A stretch of 25,849 nucleotides of DNA, from positions 1 to 25,849 of the forward strand of contig DATLYH010000309.1 of assembly GCA_035575035.1 (NCBI GenBank). The letters are read 5' to 3'. Shown here piece after piece: positions 1-7,377 of the stretch; position 1 is the first letter of the stretch; every line of letters begins with the position of its first letter. Made by a program: the position numbers and the translations under genes. The notes under the pieces were generated by a model, which made no database searches, was not told the DNA's origin, and saw nothing but the letters and a program-made list of their open reading frames with translations. This stretch comes from DATLYH01 sp035575035 (lineage in GTDB: Bacteria; Planctomycetota; Planctomycetia; Gemmatales; Gemmataceae).

Positions 1-1
1 C

Positions 2-1243
2 CTACACGAAGGCGGCGGCCACGGCGTTCGACAGGTGGACCAACCGCCAGGGGGCCTTCTCGCGAAGGGCCGAGGTGAACAGCAGACAGAACCCCTGCGT
101 CTGCGGGTCCATCCAGACCATCGTTCCAGTGGCGCCGGTGTGGCCGAAGACGTGCCGCCCCAGCAGGTCGCCCCAGCTGCCCGGCGTGCCCGGGTGGTTC
201 AGCCGCCAGCCCAGGCCCCACGGCTGTGTCCGCCGCGCCGGCTCGGGCAAATCGGGCAGGTCGTCCAGCCGGTTGCTAGTCATCATCCGCACCGCCGCGG
301 GGGAAAGGAGTCGTACCCCTGCCATTGTGCCGCCGGACAGCATCAGCTGACAAATGACGGCGAAGTCCTCCGGCGTGCTGAACAGGCCGCCCCACGGCGC
401 CCCCAGCTCCTGCCAGTAGGTACTGTTCCAGTCGAAGTCGGTACCGGCCTGGTAGTCGGGAACCTGCACCCGCACCAGCCGCTCGCGCGGGAAGCCCTTC
501 GAGCCGAGGGTAGTCGATTTCAGCCCCAGCGGCTCGAACACCTCCCGCCGCAGAAACTCGGCGATCGGCTGCCCGGACAGCCGCTGGATGATCTCGGCCA
601 CGACCGCCGTGCCCATGCTGGAGTAGCTGAGCCTTGTCCCCGGCCGGAACAGCGGCACGGTCTCGCGAGCGGCACCGTCGAGGAACCGTTGCAGCGGCGC
701 GTGCTTGCGCCGTAGCTCCGCGTTGTCCGGCAGCATGTCGGGCAGGCCGCTGGTGTGTGTGAACAGGTGGAAGACGAGGGTTTCCTCCTTGCCATGGGCG
801 GCGAACTCGGGGACGTAGCGGGTCACCCGGTCGGTCAGGTTCAGCCGGCCGCGTTCGACCAGAAGCATCGCCCCCAGGTAGGTGACCGGCTTGGTGATCG
901 ACGCCAGCAGGAACATGGCATCGGCGCGAATCGGTGGGGCGTCGCGCTCCGGCCCCTGGCGGCCGAAGAAACGGGGGGGCTCCACCTTGCCGTGGCGTCC
1001 CACCAGAATGGCGCCGCCCGGCACCGGGGCATCCGGGCCGGTGGTCCAGCTCTCCAACAGATCGTAGGCTGTCTGGAGGCGGCGGGGATCGAGGCCGATA
1101 TCCTCCGGCTTCGCGTGGGGCAGTCGGGTCGCCGCCCGGGGTGAGTCGGCGGTTTGTGCAGCAGGTGCGGCGGCAAGCCCGGCGATTACCACCCCCGCCG
1201 CCTGAAGCAGGTCGCGCCGGGTCGGTCGGATCGTCACGGTCAT
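2..1243 (-). CDS. Exported serine hydrolase (beta-lactamase/class C-like fold)
   Basis: A 413-residue protein of the serine beta-lactamase-like superfamily (class C beta-lactamases, esterases, D-Ala-D-Ala peptidases). The nucleophile motif SITK lies at residues 115-118. The second motif appears as YSS at 207-209 (Y-x-N in many relatives) and an HTG triad replaces KTG at 368-370. HTSGLPD near 163 is typical of the esterase/EstB-like branch. The N-terminus has a twin-arginine-like stretch (TRRDLLQAAG) and a hydrophobic run ending in AxA near residue 29, so Tat export is likely. The ATG at 1243 is preceded by GGGAGGG about 7 bases upstream. The stop codon lies at the window edge, so the gene is complete. 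Substrate cannot be told from sequence; esterase or peptidase activity is more likely than antibiotic resistance. Confidence 0.88.
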   Translation of the reverse strand: MTVTIRPTRRDLLQAAGVVIAGLAAAPAAQTADSPRAATRLPHAKPEDIGLDPRRLQTAYDLLESWTTGPDAPVPGGAILVGRHGKVEPPRFFGRQGPERDAPPIRADAMFLLASITKPVTYLGAMLLVERGRLNLTDRVTRYVPEFAAHGKEETLVFHLFTHTSGLPDMLPDNAELRRKHAPLQRFLDGAARETVPLFRPGTRLSYSSMGTAVVAEIIQRLSGQPIAEFLRREVFEPLGLKSTTLGSKGFPRERLVRVQVPDYQAGTDFDWNSTYWQELGAPWGGLFSTPEDFAVICQLMLSGGTMAGVRLLSPAAVRMMTSNRLDDLPDLPEPARRTQPWGLGWRLNHPGTPGSWGDLLGRHVFGHTGATGTMVWMDPQTQGFCLLFTSALREKAPWRLVHLSNAVAAAFV

Positions 1244-1504
1244 CGGTTGCCCTCCCCTGAGGATGTCATGTCAATGCAGGCCGGTCACGAGTTTACGCTG
1301 CCCGCGCCCGGCCGGCAACCGCCGACACGGGGGCGCGGTTCCTTGGCATTCGGGGCATGGGGCGAAGTGGGCGGCGGAGCGCCGCGAGGCCCCGGCCACC
1401 CAAACGTTGTACTAAGCTCCAGCCCGCGCAAGGAAAAAGCGGCGCCCGGTCATCCCAGACACCGCTTGCCCCCAGGTAGTCGGTGCACCGCGTGTGCCCG
1501 CTGT

Positions 1505-4500
1505 TCAACGACTGACCGCGCACAGGGGAATTGTCTCTGTCAGTTCGGTGTCGGCTTCGCCGGGCGACTCGGTCAGGCCCTGGACCTCGGCCGCGCTCAG
1601 ACGGCGGCGGAACCGCAACCCGGCGCAGTAGTGGCCGTCGCGGGTGGCCACCGACCACTGCACCTTGGCGGTGCGCTTGATGGGAGCGACGCCGGCGCTG
1701 CCCAGCAGCGCTACCTCAACTTCCTGCCCCTCGTGGACGGGGCTATCCAGGACCACTCCTGCGCCGCTCTCGGAGATATTCACCAGCGAGCCGGCGGCGA
1801 TGGCGGCCCGTTGGTCGGCCGGTCCCCCTCGCACTCTTCCCGCTCCCTTGCGGGGAGAGGAGGAAGAACGAGAGGCCGGAGCGGCCGAACTCCAGCGCAC
1901 CTGGCCTAGCTCGACGCGGCCTCGGCCCGGCCGGCGCGGGAAGCGGCGGCGGTCCACCTGATGACGGCGGATTGGGCGCCGGTCCAGAACATCACGCACC
2001 GCGCGGACCAGCGCATCGCGGGTGAACGGCTTCATGAGGAAGTCGGCGTCCCCCTCCTGGTAGCCATAGCGGAACAAGGCGCTGTCGGTGTAGCCGGAGG
2101 TGTACAGCACCCGCAGGCCGGAGCGGGCAGCCATCAGCCGCTGTGCCAGCGCCACGCCGCTCATCCCCGGCATGACCACGTCGGTCAGCAGCAGGTGGAT
2201 CGGCCCGGGATGGCGGGCGGTGATCTCCAGGGCATCATCGCCGTCCTTCGCTTCGAGCACCGTGTAGCCGCTCTCCTGCAACACTTCACGGGCCAGCGCC
2301 CGGACCCCTTCCTCATCCTCGACCAGTAGTACCGTCTCATGGCCGCGAGGAGCAGTCGCCGGAGCCGGCGCCGCCTGCGGCTCAGGGGCCGCCTCGCCTG
2401 CCTGGGGCAGGTAGATCCGAAACGCCGTGCCCCGGCCCGGGGCGCTCTCGACCTCGATGTGGCCGCCGGACTGCTTGACGATGCCGTAGACAGTGGCCAG
2501 GCCCAGGCCGGTCCCCTTGCCCACCTCCTTGGTGGTGAAGAACGGCTCAAAGATTCGCGCCTTGGTCTTCTCATCGATGCCGCAGCCGGTGTCGGTCACC
2601 GCCAGCATCACGTATGAGCCCGGCTTGATCTCCGAGCCGGCCCGGGCATAGCGATCATCCACTTCGACATTGTGGGTCTCGATGGTGAGCGTACCCCCTT
2701 CGGGCATGGCATCGCGGGCATTGACCACCAGGTTCATCAGCACCTGCTCCAGCTGGCTCGGGTCGGCCTTGACCAGGTGCAGGCGGGGATCCAGCACCGT
2801 CTTCAGGGTGATGTCCTCGCCGATCAACCGGTGGAACATCTTGTTCATGTCGGTGACCACGGCGTTCAGGTCGAAGATCTTGGGTTCAAGAACCTGCTTG
2901 CGGCTGAAGGCGAGCAGCTGCCGGGTCAAGGTGGCGGCCCGGTTGCCCGCCTTGGCGATGGCCTCGATCGGCTTGCGCAGCGGGGAATCATCGGGGACCT
3001 TGCCAAGCAGCACCTCGCAGTAGCCGGTGATGACGGTGAGGAGGTTGTTGAAGTCATGGGCGACACCGCCGGCCAGCCGCCCCACGGCCTCCATCTTCTG
3101 CGCTTGCCGGAACTGCTCCTCCGTCCGGCGGAGGGCCTCGCCGGTCTGTTTCTGCTCCGTCAGGTCGCGGATGTAGGCGGTAAACAGGGGCGGCCCATCG
3201 CCGCCGATCTGGGCGACGGCCAACTCGACCGGAAACTCGCTGCCATCGGCCCGCCGCGCCGTCATCTCGACGCGCTTGCCGAACATTGCCCCCTCACCCC
3301 TACCCCTCTCCCCCGAGGGGGAGAGGGGATCATTCTTGTCTCCCTTGCCCCTGCGGGAGGAGAGGGGATCATTCTTGTCTCCCTCTCCTGCACGGGAGGA
3401 AAGGGGATTATTCTTATCTCTCTCTCCCCCCGTGCAGGAGAGGGGATCATTCTTGTCTCCTTTGCTCCCGTGGGAGGAGAGGGGATCATTCTTGTCTCCT
3501 TTGCTCCCGTGGAGGGAGCCGGTAGGGTGAGAGGAGCCGGCCAGGAACTGGGCGAACCCCTGCCGGCACTGGTCGCGCAGGCCGGGGGGAACGATCAGGT
3601 CGGCTACGGGCCGGCCGATGGCGTCGGCCTTGGCGTAGCCGAACATTCTCTCGGCCGCCGGGTTGAACTCGAGGACGTTGCCTTCCTGGTCGAGGGTGAC
3701 AATGGCATCGAATGCCGACTCCAGGATGGCCGCCTTGCGTGCCTCGGAGGTGCGGATCGCCTGCTCGGCTTGCTGGTGGCGGATGAATCGGCCGATCTCC
3801 GCCCCGATGTTGCTCAATGTCTCAGCAAGGGGGTCGTCGGCATCCTGGGGCTCGAGGCTAAAGCACTCGATCACACCAAGCACCTCGCTGCCGGCCACGA
3901 TGGGAAAGGCGAAGGCCCCATGCACGCCGTCCTTGGCCGCGGCCGGGCCACGGCTGAACTCGGGGTCCTGGGTGACGTCGGGGATGCAGACCGGCTGGCG
4001 GCTGGCCCACACCCGGCCGGGCAGTCCGACCCCCAGGGCGAAGGCGGCAGTCCGGCTGGCCCGGCGGAGCAGCGGCTCCCGGACGACGGAGTTGCTCCAG
4101 GTGTGGCAGCAGCGGATGAGGTTGGCCGGCCCGTCCACCATCCAGACATTGCCCAGGTCGAACCGCAGCGCCGTGCAGACTGCCTGGAGCAGGCTGGGCA
4201 TGGCCTGCTCAAACGACGAGGCGTCGGCCAGAATACGGCGGACGGCGTGACGGGCGGCGCGGCGCTGCTCCCGGGCCTTGCGCTCACTGATGTCCCGGAG
4301 GATATTGATACTGAAGAGGCCGTCCCGAGTTTCCAGCGGCCGGGAGGTGATCTCCACCGGGATCTGCGTGCCGTCCTTCCGCCGTGCCAGCATCTCGCAG
4401 TCTCCCTCCGGGCCGGTGCTGGAATGGTGCAGGACGATCTCCGCCGAAGAGCCGGTCTTCACCTTCTCCTTCTGTAACAGGTCTTCCATCGGCTTGCCCA

Positions 4501-4876
4501 GCAGCTCATCCCGGCGGTAGCCGAGCAGCTCCTCCAGCCGGGGGTTGGTCAGGACGATGCGGCCCTTGCGGTCCATGATCAAGACGGCGTCAGGGGCGCA
4601 CTCCAGCAGACCGTGGAGCTTGGCCTCGGTGGTCTCGGCCTCGTGCGAGCGGCGGCGGATCAGACGGGCCGCCAGGGCCATCACCGCCGCGGCCGAGACG
4701 GTCACAAAGCCAAGGATGAACAGCCACTCCCCCGGCTTGAACGAGGAGCGAAGGACGGTGGCGTCAACGGCCAGACCCAGGCCGATGACGGCCGCCAGGA
4801 CGGCCGGACCCCCGACCAGGAACGGTCGCAGGTGGGAGCGGCGGGCAAGTTTCACCGGAAACGTCGGAGTACTCAT
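1505..4876 (-). CDS. Hybrid sensor histidine kinase, PAS-GAF-PAS-HisKA-HATPase-REC-PilZ
   Basis: A 1123-residue sensor kinase. Two probable membrane helices (about 18-42 and 51-72) are followed by PAS (83-200), GAF (215-368), a second PAS (380-575), HisKA with the phospho-acceptor histidine in GGVAHDFNN (H607), HATPase_c (N-box NARDAM around 719, DTGCGI 762-767, GTGLGL 788-793), a receiver (acid pair VEDEE near 852, phospho-acceptor D899 in LTDVVMPG, K949) and a C-terminal PilZ domain (RxxxR about 977-982, NISESG 1033-1038). The PilZ motifs suggest c-di-GMP binding, an unusual output for a hybrid kinase. The second PAS carries an in-frame insertion of about 80 residues made of 13-residue repeats (about 450-531). 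The PilZ carries a short related insertion (about 1004-1020). All catalytic residues are present. The ATG at 4876 has only a weak ribosome site, but no better start is seen. Confidence 0.9.
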   Translation of the reverse strand: MSTPTFPVKLARRSHLRPFLVGGPAVLAAVIGLGLAVDATVLRSSFKPGEWLFILGFVTVSAAAVMALAARLIRRRSHEAETTEAKLHGLLECAPDAVLIMDRKGRIVLTNPRLEELLGYRRDELLGKPMEDLLQKEKVKTGSSAEIVLHHSSTGPEGDCEMLARRKDGTQIPVEITSRPLETRDGLFSINILRDISERKAREQRRAARHAVRRILADASSFEQAMPSLLQAVCTALRFDLGNVWMVDGPANLIRCCHTWSNSVVREPLLRRASRTAAFALGVGLPGRVWASRQPVCIPDVTQDPEFSRGPAAAKDGVHGAFAFPIVAGSEVLGVIECFSLEPQDADDPLAETLSNIGAEIGRFIRHQQAEQAIRTSEARKAAILESAFDAIVTLDQEGNVLEFNPAAERMFGYAKADAIGRPVADLIVPPGLRDQCRQGFAQFLAGSSHPTGSLHGSKGDKNDPLSSHGSKGDKNDPLSCTGGERDKNNPLSSRAGEGDKNDPLSSRRGKGDKNDPLSPSGERGRGEGAMFGKRVEMTARRADGSEFPVELAVAQIGGDGPPLFTAYIRDLTEQKQTGEALRRTEEQFRQAQKMEAVGRLAGGVAHDFNNLLTVITGYCEVLLGKVPDDSPLRKPIEAIAKAGNRAATLTRQLLAFSRKQVLEPKIFDLNAVVTDMNKMFHRLIGEDITLKTVLDPRLHLVKADPSQLEQVLMNLVVNARDAMPEGGTLTIETHNVEVDDRYARAGSEIKPGSYVMLAVTDTGCGIDEKTKARIFEPFFTTKEVGKGTGLGLATVYGIVKQSGGHIEVESAPGRGTAFRIYLPQAGEAAPEPQAAPAPATAPRGHETVLLVEDEEGVRALAREVLQESGYTVLEAKDGDDALEITARHPGPIHLLLTDVVMPGMSGVALAQRLMAARSGLRVLYTSGYTDSALFRYGYQEGDADFLMKPFTRDALVRAVRDVLDRRPIRRHQVDRRRFPRRPGRGRVELGQVRWSSAAPASRSSSSPRKGAGRVRGGPADQRAAIAAGSLVNISESGAGVVLDSPVHEGQEVEVALLGSAGVAPIKRTAKVQWSVATRDGHYCAGLRFRRRLSAAEVQGLTESPGEADTELTETIPLCAVSR
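1819..1867 (-). repeat. Degraded solitary copy of the CCCTCACC/GGTGAGGG palindromic element inside the PilZ coding region
   Basis: On the minus strand this stretch reads CCTCTCCCCGCAAGGGAGCG followed by GGAAGAGTGCGAGGGGG. It aligns with the right arm of the better-preserved copies at 3289-3531 and 11069-11396. It is translated in frame as a Ser/Arg/Gly-rich loop (SSSSPRKGAGRVRGG) between the PilZ RxxxR and NxSxxG motifs, where PilZ domains normally have only a short connection. Assignment to the family rests on arm similarity, and the copy is diverged. Confidence 0.55.
3289..3531 (-). repeat. 39-bp tandem array (5 spacers) with palindromic ends, in frame inside a PAS domain
   Basis: On the plus strand the conserved segment GATCATTCTTGTCT (GATTATTCTTATCT in the third copy) begins at 3328, 3367, 3406, 3445 and 3484, exactly 39 bases apart. 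Each unit is a spacer, read on the coding strand as GACAAGAATGATCCC, plus a C-rich/G-rich hairpin (CTCTCC...GGGAG). The ends are inverted: CCCTCACCCCTAC at 3291 and GTAGGGTGAG near 3523. As 39 is 13 codons, the array adds 13-residue units with core DKNDPLSS and keeps the histidine kinase open. The insertion lies in the loop before the FGKRVEMTARRADGSEFP strand region of the second PAS domain. Confidence 0.93.
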
Positions 4877-5016
4877 GGCTCTAATGGGCTGCCTTTATGT
4901 CAAGTTGGCTCGGTTACCGCCGGAGTCGTTCCGGACGCTGGACTGTTGAATGAATGTCGCTGACGGTTCCAGCGAGCGGCCCGCGGGAGCGAGCCGGTGT
5001 ACCCTTCAGCGCCTCG

Positions 5017-5087
5017 ACCGGCCGGCGGACACCGGCCGCTCACCCGAACCGGCCGGCGGACACCGGCCGCTCACCCGAACCGGCCGG
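5017..5087. repeat. 31-bp GC-rich tandem repeat, two full copies plus a partial third
   Basis: Units begin at 5017, 5048 and 5079 (partial, 9 bases), each starting ACCGGCCGGCGGACACCGGC and ending CGCTCACCCGA. A related inverted arm (GAGCGAGCCGGTGT) lies just to the left at about 4988-5001. The block ends 3 bases from the stop codon of the metalloprotease gene, so its strong hairpins fall in that gene's 3' untranslated region. There is no T-run, so a classical intrinsic terminator is not supported. It may be an interspersed repeat that also protects or ends the transcript. Confidence 0.85.
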
Positions 5088-5090
5088 AAT

Positions 5091-6665
5091 TCACTCCGGG
5101 ATAAATGCGTCTTCGTGCCGGAACAGGTCCGCAAAGTAGGCGTCATGCGCCGTGGCAGAGGGCGTTTGGTCAGCGTTGGAGCCGCTGTCGTCCAAACGGC
5201 CCGACCGACTAGTTCGGCCACTCCCGAAGGAATGATCAAACCCACGAGAGGGCCCGCGGCCCTCCTTGGGAGGTTCGAGGTACAGCTCGAAGGTCTCCCG
5301 GGATGCGTCCTGGCGGCCGTTATGACCGCCGAGAAGGTCAGCGCCGTGGACCGCCCCGCCGCAACAGGGGCAGAACGACGGGTCGTGTCCGCCGCATCCG
5401 CTGTCGAGGTGATGGGCATCGTCGCTGTCATGGTCGTGGATAAAGCGATCCGCGATGGCCAGCACCTCCATGCCGTTGAAATGCTCGCTGTCCTCTGCCT
5501 GGGCGCCGCCGCCCTGCAAGACCGTGCCGTTGAGCACCCGCGTGTCCGGTAGCGGCACGACAGGGTCTGACCCGGTGCCGAAGTTCAGGGTCAGGGCGTA
5601 CCGGCCGGTCCCGAACGCCGTGTTGTCGGCGCCATCAATCACGATGTAGAACTGCTGCAAGGGACTGACGTTGTTGATGGTCAGCGACAGGGTGCTGCCG
5701 TTGTACACCGTGCCGCTGGAGGCAGATGCCAGCAAGGTGAGGGTGTCGGAGGCGTAAACGCTGACCGCCGGCCGGAACAGGCTCAGACCTCGGCTCTGCA
5801 CATTCACCCGCAGGGTGCCGCTGGTCAACGTGGGCGCGACGACCGTGTAGTAGTCCATGTCGGCGGTGGTGGTGATGTCCAGGTAAGGGGTCAGGGCGGT
5901 CAGCGACGTGGAATCAATCAGGTTGGTGAGTGGCGTTGCGGTCAGGAAGCTGTCATTGGAGGCGACGGCATCGTACAGGTCGGGGGAGCGGCCTGGGCCA
6001 TAGATCTGGCGGATACCGTCGCGGTCGTCGGTGGTCAGCGATCGGCGAATGCCGCCGTAGGCCGGCCACATCACGGCGCTGCTGTACTGGCTATGGTACA
6101 TGCCCAGGGCGTGGCCGAACTCGTGCAGCGCCACCGTCTGTAGGTCGTAGGTTGAGCCGATGTTGAAGGTCTTGCCGGTGTTGAAGGCGATGTCGCCGGC
6201 AATGGAGTAGTTGTTGTCCGGTGGCGGCAGATAAGCCCCGGCCAGGTAGGTGGTGCTGCCGAAGTTGTAGCCGCCGATGCGGATGTCCCCCATGCCGGGG
6301 TCGCCCTGTTGATAGTCTCCCTGTCCCAGCGTGATGCCGTTGTCGCCGACCACGCTGAAGTTGAGATCGGTCACCTGGGCCCAGGTCTGGGCCGCCTTGA
6401 TGATCTCGTTCTGCCAGGTCGCGGTGGACCAGCGGGCGTTGAACGCGGCGAACAGGTTGCTGTACTGGTCGCCGTTGCTCCCGGAACTCATCAGTGTCCC
6501 ATCAGGAATGAAGCTGAGGGTGACCAGCTGCGAATGCGGCCAGGCGCTGCCCGAGAGAGCGTAGGGGACCAGCCGGCTTTCGAGTTGCTCGATCCCCAGT
6601 CGGGCCCGAGGAACGGCCGTCCGACGAGGCCCGTGCTTGCGGCCCCATCTTTTGAAAAACAACAT
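5091..6665 (-). CDS. Exported matrixin-type zinc metalloprotease with PPC-like domain and metal-rich tail
   Basis: A 524-residue protein. Residues 20-34 hold the planctomycete N-terminal signature (RLGIEQLESRLVP) found on exported proteins of this phylum. The peptidase M10/matrixin-like domain (about 36-225) has the zinc motif HEFGHALGMYH at 181-191, the Met-turn methionine in SAVMWP (M199), and the usual domain end DGIRQIYG. Residues 230-372 look like a bacterial pre-peptidase C-terminal (PPC) beta domain, ending in RYALTLNFG. The last 130 residues are unusual: about 408-450 is rich in His, Asp and Cys (IHDHDSDDAHH, then CGGHDPSFCPCC), suggesting metal binding. The rest of the tail is polar and low in complexity. 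The ATG at 6665 has GGGAGAGG just upstream. It probably degrades surface or extracellular protein; the target is unknown. Confidence 0.9.
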   Translation of the reverse strand: MLFFKRWGRKHGPRRTAVPRARLGIEQLESRLVPYALSGSAWPHSQLVTLSFIPDGTLMSSGSNGDQYSNLFAAFNARWSTATWQNEIIKAAQTWAQVTDLNFSVVGDNGITLGQGDYQQGDPGMGDIRIGGYNFGSTTYLAGAYLPPPDNNYSIAGDIAFNTGKTFNIGSTYDLQTVALHEFGHALGMYHSQYSSAVMWPAYGGIRRSLTTDDRDGIRQIYGPGRSPDLYDAVASNDSFLTATPLTNLIDSTSLTALTPYLDITTTADMDYYTVVAPTLTSGTLRVNVQSRGLSLFRPAVSVYASDTLTLLASASSGTVYNGSTLSLTINNVSPLQQFYIVIDGADNTAFGTGRYALTLNFGTGSDPVVPLPDTRVLNGTVLQGGGAQAEDSEHFNGMEVLAIADRFIHDHDSDDAHHLDSGCGGHDPSFCPCCGGAVHGADLLGGHNGRQDASRETFELYLEPPKEGRGPSRGFDHSFGSGRTSRSGRLDDSGSNADQTPSATAHDAYFADLFRHEDAFIPE

Positions 6666-6874
6666 GAACCTCTCCCTTCCGAATGCTCAGGATGTACCGG
6701 TCGATGAGCCGGACCTGTCGGACCGGCCCGTCCATCCCTTCGGCAGCCTGGCGACCGTGGCAGCCCCCTGGCCTCCTTGAGGGGAGCGGAGTGAGGAGAG
6801 TTGCGTTAGGCCCATGACTTTGCGCCGCCACCTTTCAGTGGCTTTGCCGTTTCGAGGATGGAAGAGGTCTACTA

Positions 6875-6891
6875 CGGTGGTCAAACCACCG
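6875..6891. promoter_or_regulatory. Perfect palindrome CGGTGGT-CAA-ACCACCG
   Basis: Two 7-base arms separated by 3 bases form a perfect inverted repeat in the divergent region, between the minus-strand promoter candidate and the metalloprotease start. It could be an operator or a leader hairpin. Seven-base arms can occur by chance in GC-rich DNA, so the functional reading is weak. Confidence 0.35.
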
Positions 6892-6945
6892 CCGGGGAGA
6901 TGCACTTCCAGGTGTGCGACGTGCGTTCCGGGGCACGTCATCCCA

Positions 6946-6974
6946 AACCTAGGGTAGAAGCCGAGCCGTGTCAA
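6946..6974 (-). promoter_or_regulatory. Candidate sigma-70-type promoter for the metalloprotease gene
   Basis: On the minus strand a perfect TTGACA (6974-6969) is followed after 17 bases by TAGGTT (6951-6946). The -35 and spacing are ideal and the -10 is weak (3 of 6). It would give a leader of about 270 bases before the ATG at 6665. Confidence 0.3.
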
Positions 6975-7119
6975 ATCATTTTTTCGACCGTCGCACACTT
7001 TTTTGCCGACGCTAGGAGCGGCATGAGGCGGCCAGCCGCTCACCGGGATGGGAGCTCGCCAGAAGCTAACAGCGTTGCAAGCGCGGCGCCTGGCATCATC
7101 CGAAAATTCAGCGCTCGGT

Positions 7120-7147
7120 TTGACAGGCCCAGGGCCAATGCTAGATT
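7120..7147 (+). promoter_or_regulatory. Candidate sigma-70-type promoter for the surface protein-kinase-HD-GYP-PilZ operon
   Basis: A perfect TTGACA at 7120-7125 is followed after 16 bases by TAGATT at 7142-7147 (4 of 6 matches). It lies about 230 bases before the first ATG of the operon (7378). The leader would contain the palindromic element at 7228-7273. Confidence 0.38.
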
Positions 7148-7227
7148 TGCAACGTCCCCCTCGGAACGGGAGAGCCTGACCTGGTAGTGTATCCGAAGAT
7201 CAACGGTTCCCCTCCTCCTTCCTTGCT

Positions 7228-7273
7228 CCTCACCTTTCCCTCTCCCCCGCAGGGCGAGGAAAGGGTGAGGGGG
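7228..7273. repeat. Solitary, unamplified copy of the CCCTCACC/GGTGAGGG palindromic element
   Basis: The arms CCTCACCTTTCCCTC (7228-7242) and GAGGAAAGGGTGAGG (7256-7270) are inverted repeats matching at 13 of 15 positions around a CCCCGCAGGGC core. It has the end arms seen at 3289-3531 and 11069-11396 but no 39-bp array, so it looks like the basic form of the element. It sits in the leader of the operon starting at 7378. Confidence 0.75.
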
Positions 7274-7377
7274 TCAGCTTCCCCGTCTCCCCCCAGCTGC
7301 CGACCCCAACCGACCGGCCGGCGGCAACACGCTCCCCGGTAACCGCCGTACCCGGCAGATAACGAGGTACACGCCGC

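Larger units (their letters stand above)
6666..7377. other. Divergent intergenic region between two exported-protein genes
   Basis: These 712 bases separate the metalloprotease (minus) from the surface-protein operon (plus). I see no convincing gene. Open frames here lack a family resemblance and a ribosome site. The region holds one promoter candidate pointing each way, a 17-base palindrome at 6875-6891, and a palindromic interspersed element at 7228-7273. It is the likely control region for both flanking units. Confidence 0.7.

Noticed and set aside
3328..3522. Regular repeat-spacer layout suggesting a CRISPR array (also at 11108-11380 and 25002-25245)
   Set aside because: The spacers are near-identical from unit to unit, two of the arrays are translated inside proteins, and no cas genes are present.
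2672..4477. A 601-codon plus-strand open frame antisense to the histidine kinase
   Set aside because: It mirrors the real kinase in high-GC DNA, has no recognisable domain, and passes through the repeat array only because that array is open in most frames.
4898..4903. Perfect TTGACA on the minus strand just upstream of the histidine kinase ATG
   Set aside because: The matching -10 would fall on the start codon and no -10-like sequence is there.
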